Assembly (NCBI GenBank): GCA_026770575.1
Contig: MU657165.1
Location: 569,389 to 618,117, forward strand
From: Pelagophyceae sp. CCMP2097
Taxonomy: Eukaryota; Sar; Pelagophyceae
Direction: 5' to 3'
DNA length: 48,729 nt
Shown here: positions 21,111 through 29,844 of the stretch, one piece after another
How positions within the stretch are numbered: position 1 is the first letter of the stretch
Layout: every line of letters starts with the position of its first letter
The notes under the pieces: generated by a model
Told to the model about the DNA's origin: nothing
Database searches by the model: none
Seen by the model: the letters and a program-made list of their open reading frames with translations, nothing else
Program-made: the position numbers and the translations under genes

Positions 21111-21143
21111 GACGGACAGAAGGACAGACGGACGGACGGACAG
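21111..21143 (+). repeat. GACG/GACA microsatellite
   Basis: A run of GACGGACAGAAGGACAGACG-type tetranucleotides lies in the AT-rich spacer. Confidence 0.85.
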
Positions 21144-21175
21144 CCAAAATTGCCCCTGGTAATCCTTCAATCAAA

Positions 21176-21236
21176 AGACCCGAAGGGCCCTTGCCGTAAA
21201 CTGACGTTGATTAAACGGCAAGGACCCTTCGGGTCC
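21176..21236. repeat. Hairpin with 21-bp arms
   Basis: GACCCGAAGGGCCCTTGCCG and CGGCAAGGACCCTTCGGGTC are reverse complements apart from one base, separated by a short AT-rich loop. It lies in non-coding sequence and could be a terminator-like or MITE-type fold-back. Confidence 0.7.
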
Positions 21237-21342
21237 TCAATTAAATAATGAACACTTTTAGGCCGAAGGTTAAGTATTTTTTCGAGGCTAATTTATTTTT
21301 GGTCGAATTATAGCCGATTTTAAACCCTTTCGAATCTTTTTG

Positions 21343-21783
21343 TGAGGCATGAGGGTGTTAGTTTATATACCGGAAAGCGTCATTGGATGCAGTGCGCGAC
21401 CACGTGCAGATCGGCAGGAGCTCGAAGAGAGAGAGAGTGGTCGAGTGCCACTAAGGGCGCAGACCGGTCTCGTTTTCGTAGAGCTTGTGCTTGATGGGCG
21501 GTGTGGTGAACAGGTACATGCAGCGTTTCTCGCCGGCGGCTCATTTCCAAAGCGAACAGCGGTTTTAACACGCGCCATGGAAGGCGCGGGAAGGCAGGCT
21601 AAGCCGATCCAGCATTTGTGTATACAAAAGACTTCTTCAGCGAAGGCTGAATTCATGAAGCGACGCGACGACGGAGTCAACGGACGCCTCGAACTCGGAC
21701 TCGGGCGCCCGAGCGCCTCGGCTCCCGATTGGGCGCGATGCGTCTGCTCCTCTTGCTCTGGGCGCGGCGCGCCGCGGCACTGC
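21343..21783 (+). repeat. 441-bp direct repeat, copy 2 (intact, feeds TRM11)
   Basis: Offset by 1439 bp from copy 1. It includes the upstream region and the first ~15 codons of TRM11 and continues into the full gene. Confidence 0.93.
21346..21424 (-). repeat. Dispersed TATA-containing repeat, copy C
   Basis: Part of the 441-bp duplication and therefore the same as copy B. It lies about 300 bp upstream of the TRM11 start and reads in the opposite direction to the gene. Confidence 0.65.
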
Positions 21784-23207
21784 AGCCCTTGAAGCCGCGG
21801 TACATTGTCGTCTTCCGGGACACGCAGGCCGCCTTTCGCTCCGAGGACTTTCGCTGCGTGCAGCGGCTCCCGGGCTCGGCGGCGGCCGGCGACGCGGCGG
21901 GCGCGGCGTGCGGCGTCGTCGAGAGCGTTTCGTGCGCCAACGACGCCGCGGCGCTGGCGCTGGCGCGGCGGAGCGTGCTGGTGAAGTACGTCATCGAAGA
22001 GTACGGCCGCGGCCCAAACCTCGAGGCCGCCGCGGCTTTGGAATGCGCCCCGGCCTCACTCGAATGCCTCGCGGCCGACGCAGAACGCAGCTGGCGCGTG
22101 GCGAGTTTGCACGTCGGGGCGTCGCACGGACGCTCCAAGCTCCGATGCAACTTCGACGCCGACGAGCTTCGCCTGCTCTCGCCGCACACCAATACGCTCG
22201 CCGGCGAGGTAAACCTCAAAAATGCGACGGATACCTTAGCAATAATCTACCAGTACGGCAGCAGCGACCGTTCCAGCCTCGAAACGTGCTGGTTCGGCCG
22301 CCTCGTCGCGACGGGCGACGGCGGCGACTTGTTGACAAAGTACAAGCTCACGGACCGGCCCTACATCGGGTCGACGACCATGGACGCCGAGCTTGCTTTG
22401 ATCATGGCCCGCGCCGCGCGCGTCGAGGCCGGGTCGCTGGTTTTGGACCCTTTTGCCGGCACGGGCGGCGTCTTGCTGGCGACGACGCACTTTTCAAAGA
22501 CGCAAGGGTGGGCCGCCGACGTCGACGCGCGCGTCCTCCTCGCGGGCACGCCGCACTGCGACGACGGCGCGGTGTCGCTGAAGGACCAGGTCCTCGTCGA
22601 CGCTGTACTCGCGAAGAAGCGGAAGAAGCGCAAGCCGTCGGCGCCGCGCGACGTGGACGCGGGCATCGCCGCCAACTTTGACGCCGCGCGACTCCCGCGG
22701 CCGCGCCTCGTCGTCGCCGACGTCCGCAGGCTCGACGATGCGCTCGACGACGAAAAGGCGTACTTCGACGACGAAGGAGACGTCGAGCGCGGCGTCATTT
22801 TCGACGCCATCGTCACGGACCCACCCTACGGCGTCCGCGAGCGCATCGCGAGCGCCGACGAGACGGGGAGAGCCGATTGGCTGGGGGCGCTCTACGACGT
22901 CGCTTTGAAACGCTTGAAGCCAGGCGGCCGCCTTGTGTTCTGGCTGCCGTCATCGCAAGAGGCGGCGCCGCGTATAAACGCGGCATTCGTCGACGCGCCC
23001 GCGCCGCTGCGATGGGTCTCGTGCGCCACGCAGGACCTCGCCGGCGGTTGGGCGCGGACGCTCGTCGTCCTCGAGCGCGACGAAGCGGGCCTCCCCTCGG
23101 CGGCGGCGTCGTCGACAACTTCGGCGGCGGCGGGCGTCTACTTGGAAATGGCCGACAAGTGGCGCGCAGCTGGCGCGAAGGCCGGCGGCTCAGCGAACGT
23201 GGACTGA
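21738..23207 (+). CDS. TRM11: tRNA (guanine(10)-N2)-methyltransferase, TRM11 type
   Basis: A single exon of 489 residues. TRM11, with TRM112, methylates G10 of tRNA using S-adenosylmethionine. The N-terminal RYIVVFRDTQAAFRSEDF is the usual start of the family's substrate-binding part; FGRLVATGD, RPYIGSTTMDAELALIMA and then the AdoMet loop LDPFAGTGGVLLATTHF and the catalytic TDPPYGVRE (N/D-P-P-Y type) follow in the expected order. Before the family's usual start is a hydrophobic leader, MRLLLLLWARRAAALQP, which could be a signal or organelle presequence, unusual for a cytosolic enzyme. Its 5' end and upstream region are duplicated at 19904-20344. Confidence 0.9.
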   Translation: MRLLLLLWARRAAALQPLKPRYIVVFRDTQAAFRSEDFRCVQRLPGSAAAGDAAGAACGVVESVSCANDAAALALARRSVLVKYVIEEYGRGPNLEAAAALECAPASLECLAADAERSWRVASLHVGASHGRSKLRCNFDADELRLLSPHTNTLAGEVNLKNATDTLAIIYQYGSSDRSSLETCWFGRLVATGDGGDLLTKYKLTDRPYIGSTTMDAELALIMARAARVEAGSLVLDPFAGTGGVLLATTHFSKTQGWAADVDARVLLAGTPHCDDGAVSLKDQVLVDAVLAKKRKKRKPSAPRDVDAGIAANFDAARLPRPRLVVADVRRLDDALDDEKAYFDDEGDVERGVIFDAIVTDPPYGVRERIASADETGRADWLGALYDVALKRLKPGGRLVFWLPSSQEAAPRINAAFVDAPAPLRWVSCATQDLAGGWARTLVVLERDEAGLPSAAASSTTSAAAGVYLEMADKWRAAGAKAGGSANVD

Positions 23208-23230
23208 GCGGCGTTCGAAAATGCTCGTCC

Positions 23231-23316
23231 ACGCGCGGCAGCCGGCACGCTCGGCCGCTGGCGCTCCCACGGCGCGCGGCAGCTCTTGCCACGCGCGGCA
23301 GCCGGCACGCTCGGCC
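23231..23316. repeat. Short direct repeat in the spacer after TRM11
   Basis: The string CACGCGCGGCAGCCGGCACG followed by CTCGGCC occurs at about 23231 and again at 23290. The rest of 23208-23785 has no supported gene. Confidence 0.8.
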
Positions 23317-23785
23317 ACTGCGCGCGGTGACGCCCCGCGGTCGCCCGCCGACCGGAAAGCCTCCGGCGCGGTCGCCTCGCCGACGTCACGCGTCTGACGC
23401 CGTCGCGTCGACGCTTGTGCCGCAGCACGCCGAGCTCGCTTGGCAATCGTCGACTCCCCATACTCGACCTGCGCGGGCGGCACAGCATGGCCGCGGAGCG
23501 CGAGCCGCCGACACGCGGAAAAGACCCGAGACCGGTGACCCGTCCGCCGCCCGGTCGCCGGGCGCCCGGGCGCCGGCCCGGGGCCGCCATGCCATATTTT
23601 AGCGAAACTAAATTTTCAGCGAGCTTGTTTTTCTCCGGTCTCAGCCGCGGCGGAGCAGCCTACGAGGAGAGCCGCAAGGTATTCGGGACGCGGGCCGGCC
23701 GAGGCAGGCAGCAGAGCCCCGCTACCGGCGCGGTCCTCGCGCGACCGCGGGCCCTCGTCGCGTTTGCCCAAGGGAGGCCGTCGCG

Positions 23786-26700
23786 ATGCCGGGCATCGCG
23801 CGGGCGGTCGTCGTCGGCTGCGACGGGTGGTCCCTGCAGCGCGCGGCGCTCTGGCACCTGCAGCACCTCTGGCGGCCGACGCGCCCGGGCGGCGCCGACA
23901 CCGTCGACGGCGAGACGTTTCGAGTCCTCGAGGTCCAGGCCACATGCGACGACGCAGTCGTCACGCCCGTGAGTCCGCAGTCGAGTCCCGAGGGGGTGCC
24001 CTCACGCGACGCCGGCGTAGGCGACGAGCCTGCACTTTTTGGCCAAGAGGAACCACGTGCGCCCTCGCCCCTGTTTCTGTCTTTTTCGAGCGTTTCTTTA
24101 GGTCGTGGTGGCAATCGAGTGCTCGGACTTCCTCTGCGCGGCGCGCGACGGCGTCGTGCCCATGTCGCTGCTGCGCAGAGCGCTCCACCGCCTTTTAGAC
24201 GGCTTGGAGACGGCCCCGCACGGCGACGTACACGTCTCGGTCGTGGCCGCGCTCGGCGACGCCGTCTGGCGCGTCGACGGCGTCAAGGCCGCCCAGGTCG
24301 ACGGTGTCCTCGCCAAGATCGAGGGCAAGCTCCGCGGCCGCACCGATCTCCGCCCGTCGCTCGAGCGCACGGTGCGCAGTGCGCTCCCTCACGCGTCTCT
24401 GTGACGTTGTTCGCAGGTGCGCGCGGCTTTATTTGCGCTGCGCTACGTCGAGGACTCTGCGGCGACTGTTGTCGTGGCCGTCGACGGCAATGGGATTGAT
24501 CTCACGTCGAAAGCGCTGGCGAGCGGTGGGCTGGCCGACGCGATGCGCAAACGGGGTGTCGCTTTGCACGTCCTGCGCTACGCGCCCGCCGCCGGCGACA
24601 GCGTCTGGGGCCTCGCGCCGAACTGGGCCGCCGCCGCGGCCGTGGCCGAGCGCACGGGCGGCGGCGTCGTCGCGTGCCTTGCCGGGCCGCTGGACCGCGA
24701 CGCCGGCCACGCCGCTGTGCACCGCCTCCTCTGGCGCCTCTCGCCGCTGGCGATCGAGCGCGCGCCGCCGCGGCCGCGCGCCGGGCCCGGCGCGGCCGAC
24801 GCCGAAGGGGACTTTAGCACCGCGGCCGGGGACGCTGTGTTCAAGGAGCGCGTGTGTGCCTACGCTTTGCCCGGCGTCGCGCTGCGCGACGTCGTCGCGC
24901 TCCGCGCCGCGTCGTCGCTGCGCCTCCGGCACGTCAAGTTCTCGACGGCGACCGTTACATTGCAGTGGGAGCTCGGCACGCTCCGCTACTCTGTAGACTA
25001 CAGGCCGGCCCTGAGCGAGGTACGGAGCGTGATTCGAGACCTCTGGCATACTGCGTGATTCGATAGCTAGGTCCTCGCAGACTTCCGCCGCGCGCACCAG
25101 CGCAAGCCGCAAGCCCTCGAACTCGCCGCAGAGTCGTATTTGTCCGCGCCGAAGAAAGTTGGCAAACCCGTCGGGGCAAGGACTTTTGATTTGTCCGCGC
25201 CGAAGCAAGTCGGCAAACCCGTCGGGGCAAGGACGGCGGAAACGCTTTCGTCTCATCAGAGGCCGGGAAAGATCCTTGGCCGTCCTCCTCGAAGAAGGGA
25301 TGCTTCAAATACCGTCGTCCAGGCTCGGCCGCGCGGGCGGCGCGGTGGCAGTGCGCGTGTGCGTCGTGGGCACGGCCGCGCAGGTGGGTCGCGCGACGGC
25401 GGGCGCGGGCAAGCGCCACCTCGTCATGCCTCTGCCGCCGCACAAACCTTTTCCGGGCCGCCGCACGACGCCGCCACAACTCGTCAAGGACAAATCGCAG
25501 TCGCCACAGCACGTCAAGGACCGCAAGCGGCCCGGCGCCGACGCCGACGCCGCCAAGGTCCTCGCTTCAGCGGCGGTGTGGCCCACGCTCTGGGAGGCAG
25601 CCGCCGCCGACCCCGAAGCCGAAGACGAGGACTTTGCGGCGGCGTGCGGACCCGCGTCTTGTGGCGTTTGAACCCGCCGTCCCCTGCCGGGGAGCGACCC
25701 TGGGTTGTACCGGCGCCTGTCCCGCCTTTCGGACGCCCTTGACGCAGGCTGCTGCGCCTTGACTCGATGTTGCTGGCTTCGAAGACGTCCGCCGCGGCGG
25801 TGCCGCCGAGAGAGTGGCGGCGGTTCTTCCGGACCGTCGTGGACTTTGACGTCGGCGTCGGCGACGGCGGCGCGGCGCTGTGCCGTGCAGCAGAGGCCTT
25901 TGGTGGCGCGGCGCGGCGCGGCGTCTACGCGCACGGGGCAACTGCCGTCGAGCTGCGGTGGCGCGCGTCGAGAGTCGTCGCCGTGCGCTGCGTCGGGCCC
26001 GAGGCCGCGCAGCTCAAGCAAGCGCTCGAGCAGGCGGTGCGTATTTGCACCCTCGCGACTGCCGCCGCGCCGCACGCGACTCGTCAGGCGAAAAAGTCGC
26101 TGGCCACCGAGGCCGAGTCGGACGCGCTGCGGCAGTTCGGCAACCGGCTCATCACTTGCCGCTCCGGCGTTCAAAAGGGCGCCGACGACGAATTCGGCAC
26201 GCCGCTCGATGAATCGCAGCAATGGTGCGCGGCTGCAGAGGGCGCGCCCGGAAAAGCGGTCCGGGGCGCGCTCCGTGCGACGGCGTCGTTGTAGGCTGCG
26301 GACGTCGACGGCGGGCCGGCGTTGGTCGTTTTTCGAGTCGCCGAGTGCGTTTGCTGTCCTCCACTCGAACCGGCTCCGCCAGGGTTTCGTCGTCGCCGAC
26401 GAGCATGCGCGCGGCTGCACCTACGTCCGCGGTTCAGCCGTCCACGGCTGCCTGCGCAACGACGCGGCCCAGACCTCGCAAAAGTCGATGCGGAAAGTCG
26501 TCTGCGAGGTCTTTGGCGCCGGCGTTTCAGCGAGCGACGCGGCCGCCGCGGCGCGCGCCGTCGACGAGGCGACGATGCGCGCTCTGCGGGCGCTCGAGGG
26601 CGCCGTCACCGAAGACGACGGGCCCGCGACGTGCGACGCTGTGCGCAACTGCGGCGTCACCGTCGCCCTGTCCCTCGCCGTGCCCGCGGAGCTGCCTGGC

Positions 26701-28731
26701 GACGAGGCGCCTACATGGGGCGCCGCCGATGGCGCGCGAATAAGGCGCCACTCGCGCGGCGCGTACCTCCTCCTCGCGACGCAGACGCACGTCACGGAGC
26801 TCTGCCTCGAGGACTTGTTGCGCGGGCCCGACGCCCCGGGCCCGCCACGGCCGCTCACGACTGAGGCAAAGCAGTTCCTCGCCGCTTTAGATGCGAGCCA
26901 CCGCGTGGCCGTGGCGCGCGCCGTGCTCAAGCAGGGCAGCGGCGACGTCATGCTCGCGCTCGGCGGGTGCACATGGGTCTGCGACTTTGAGCTGGCCGGA
27001 GTCGAGGCAGCCACGGTCACCAGCCTCTTGAGCTTCGCAGCGTTCTTCGACGAGCGAGTCGACGAATGCCTTTTTGTCAAGTATGGTCTTTTCTTCGGCC
27101 GCGTCGAGGCGTTTTCCGACGGCGAAACGCGCGGCGTGCGCCTCCACTGCGGCGCGCCCGAGCTGACGCCAGAGGTCCTCGAAGCCTATGCAAAGTACGT
27201 GCTTGCTTGCTCGCGGGAGCGGCACCCTCGTCGAGAGAACGCCCTGGCGCTTCCAAAGGCTGGCGAGAGAGAGGCTGGCCGTCTTCGAGCGTCGTCGATG
27301 CAGGCTGCGGCGGTTGTGCCGCGGGGACCTGGGCGCGGCCGCGCTGCGCTTGCGGCCGCCGCCGGGAGACGGCGACCACGACGCTGCTGCCGACAACGCG
27401 GCCGTGGCCGCGCTCGTCGACGCCCACGAATCGGGCCTCCACGCCGAAGACGTCGAGTGCTTCGAGTGCTGCATCGACACGGTTGCATTCGGTGCGTCTT
27501 CAGAGCCAACGCCGCCCTTTGAAAGCTTGTATGAAAGCCGCCCTTTGAAATCTTGTATGAAAGTACCTCAGGCCGGGACGCCGATGACGACGTCAAGGCC
27601 AACCTCTCGCGCGTCGTGCGCGGCGGCCGCGCCGCGGGCGGCCTCGTGCTTTTGGAGTGCGCCGAACCGCGCTACGTGGCCGCGTTTGGGCTGGAGAGGT
27701 ACGTCAAGACGGTCAAGCCGAAAAAGGACACGTCCAACGGCCGCGGCGGCCGGGGCCGGCGGCAGTACGTCGTGCGCGACGATGCTCCGCAGCGCGAGAC
27801 GCGGCCGGAAGAGGCCGTGGCGGCGCCGCTACGCGCCAAAGTGCTCGTCTGGCGCGTCTCGGGGGATGCTGCGGCGGCGGCGAAACACGTGCGCGCGGCT
27901 CTTTCCACGGCATCGCGCGCCGCGTCGCAGCTGCGCCTCCTGCGCGAGCTCCTGGCGACGCGCGAGGCCCACGAGCTGTGCGTGCCCGAAGGCGGCGACG
28001 GCATGTGCGACCAGTCGGTTTCTCCGTTTAGCTGCGAATTGCTACACACGCGCCGCTTCGATCGCGTCGACCGCAAGCAGCTCGACGCCGCTCTCGACTC
28101 GTTAAAAGTCGCCAACCGTACCTTCGTCTACGCCTTTGGCGCCGGCGATTCGGCCTGCTACGCGCGCCTGCTGAAGCTGCCGCTCGCGACGGAGCTCCGC
28201 GTCTTCGGGATCCCGCCGCACTCGGACGGTGCGCTCTCGGCGTTGGTGGCGTTGGTGGCGGTGCGCGCCGACGCGGTCAAAGTCCGGCAGTTGCGCCTGA
28301 ATTCGCAGCTCCATGCAGCCGACTGGCCTTTGTTCGAAAAATGCGCGCGCACATTTGCGCTGGTGCGCGTGCCGCGCGCCTTCCGCTTGGGCGACGACGC
28401 CGCGTGGCGGCGCTGCGTCGCGCGCGCAATCGCCGGCGCAGGCGGCGTTTCCGTCGAGGGCCTTGACGGTGTCTCGCTCTTCGGCGGCGACCGCCTCGTC
28501 GCTGTGGAAGTCGCGTTTGCGGCGGACGAAGCCTATTTCGAGGCGCGCCTCTCCATTCGAGCATACGACGGCGCCGAAACCGCAGAGGCCCTCGCGCGAG
28601 ACCTCGAAAAAGCAATCGGCGCCGGAGCCCACGACGCACGCATCGAGCACTGCCTCACAAGGCCGCGCGCACTCTTGCCCGCTTTGGCGCTGCGAGAAAC
28701 CGGCGTCCAGATCGCAAAGCGTGTTTTTTGA
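23786..28731 (+). CDS. SZT2-like KICSTOR subunit, multi-exon
   Basis: Firm exons: 23786-23968, 24102-24371, 24417-25019, from 25071, to 27194, 27274-27491, 27572-28731; the middle (25140-26450) is a series of frames whose junctions I could not fix. The N-terminus is a vWA-like fold. TVVVAVDGNGIDL, the short loop before WGLAPN, and the following AERTGGGVV match the order in SZT2. Near the 3' end, LRLLRELLATREAHELCVPE, then SCELLHTRRF and ANRTFVYAF, also follow SZT2. In animals SZT2 links GATOR1 to lysosomes in amino-acid control of TORC1. Two tandem repeats fall in or next to introns (25139-25234, 27512-27563). Identification rests on motif order only. Confidence 0.5.
25139..25234 (+). repeat. 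Tandem duplication, 51-bp period
   Basis: TTTGTCCGCGCCGAAG, then AA or CA, AGT and GGCAAACCCGTCGGGGCAAG occur twice. The copies lie near an unresolved exon-intron border of the SZT2-like gene. Confidence 0.85.
27512..27563 (+). repeat. 26-bp tandem duplication inside an intron
   Basis: CCGCCCTTTGAAAGCTTGTA plus TGAAAG is repeated once with a single change. Both copies are within the 80-nt intron 27492-27571 of the SZT2-like gene, so the intron has grown by duplication. Confidence 0.85.
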
Positions 28732-28735
28732 CCCG

Positions 28736-29596
28736 ATGGCTAGGTCGTGGCGCGAGTCCGTGCTGTGCCGGCGGTCCACGTTCTCGTCGGCGCTCGGCGG
28801 GCTGTACGCCGCGGCGCAGTACGTCAAGGGCGAGGCCTTCAACGTCGGGTCACGTTCAGCTGCGTACCTCGGCCTGACGCGGCCCTGCGAGGGGACGGTG
28901 GTGAGCGCCTGGACGAACCACTGCATCATCTTCAACCGGCGGACGCTGACGACTTACAACATCGTGGACCGCCACGCGGAGCTCCTCGCAGAGCTCCCGC
29001 GCCTCTTCCCCGCGATCAACCGGCCCGCCCGAAGGCCAGGAAGAGCCGTGAGGTGCAGGTCTACGCCGCCCCTCGCGCAGCGTTCAGACGCGGGCACCGC
29101 GACCTGCCCCGCGCTGCCGTCGGCGGCGGCGCCGGGCGCGGCGACGACGACGACGCACGCCGACGAGGCCGCCGCCGACGCCGCCGCCATCGGCGACGCC
29201 GTAGCCGACGCCGCGGCAGACGCCGCCGCGCGCGACCCCGACGAGCCCGCGTGGCTCGCCGTGGCGCGCGCGCTGCCGCGCGCGAAGCACGTCATCATCG
29301 GCGTGCGGGGCCCGACGCTCGTCGTCCTGGAAAACGGCACGCTCGTCGTCCGCACGCCCAAGATCTGCGTCGCCTACGGCAACGACGTCGACCTCCGGCG
29401 CTGCGCCTCGCTCGTCGCCATGCCCGAATCCAACTCGCGGCCGCCGTCTCCGCTCGCAACGCGACGGAGGTCGTTTTCGGCGCCGCTCGCGCTCGGCCGC
29501 GCGGCAGTCTTCACCGCGCGCGCCCGCGAGGCGAAATGCTGCCTCGCCTGCTGGGCGACGGCAGCGGGGCCGGGCGGCGCGTCGCACGAGGCGTGA
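28736..29596 (+). CDS. Unrecognised protein, or last exon of the SZT2-like gene
   Basis: An open frame of 286 residues from ATG 28736. The first ~110 residues are well-ordered (LCRRSTFSSALGGLYAAAQY, NHCIIFNRRTLTTYNIV, ELLAELPRLFPAIN). An Ala-rich acidic linker follows, then KHVIIGVRGPTLVVLENGTL. It begins five bases after the preceding stop, and CTAG just before GTCGTGG could be a splice acceptor, so it may be the continuation of the SZT2-like gene. I found no donor with a normal intron length to prove this. Confidence 0.45.
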   Translation: MARSWRESVLCRRSTFSSALGGLYAAAQYVKGEAFNVGSRSAAYLGLTRPCEGTVVSAWTNHCIIFNRRTLTTYNIVDRHAELLAELPRLFPAINRPARRPGRAVRCRSTPPLAQRSDAGTATCPALPSAAAPGAATTTTHADEAAADAAAIGDAVADAAADAAARDPDEPAWLAVARALPRAKHVIIGVRGPTLVVLENGTLVVRTPKICVAYGNDVDLRRCASLVAMPESNSRPPSPLATRRRSFSAPLALGRAAVFTARAREAKCCLACWATAAGPGGASHEA

Positions 29597-29844
29597 CCCC
29601 GGGCCGCGCCTGACGCGTCCGACGTGGCAGGCGCGTCGTCAAAAGCTTTTAAGAAACACACGTGCGCCGTCGACGGAGGCCCTGCGGGATCCCTTCCCGT
29701 ATCGTGCTCGGCTGCGAGGCGGCCCCGGCTCGTTGAGAGACGGTATTTTCGGGGTCGTCATTTTCGGGCATTTTCGGGGTCGTCCCTTAGTTGCGCTGCG
29801 TGGCACGCACGCAGGGTGGACCTTCAACAAGCCATCCCGAGGCT

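Larger units (their letters stand above)
20355..21342. other. AT-rich, repeat-bearing spacer between the two TRM11 5' copies
   Basis: No gene is supported here. The stretch holds three related GTAGCTTGAAAA strings (about 20500-20545 and 20735-20760), a partial dispersed repeat at 20707-20743, a T-rich tract at about 20880-20938, and tRNA-like and hairpin elements listed separately. Base composition drops sharply from the GC-rich surroundings. Confidence 0.6.

Noticed and set aside
25305..26420. 371-codon reverse-strand open frame
   Set aside because: It is opposite the SZT2-like gene, with shadow-type composition and no recognisable motif.
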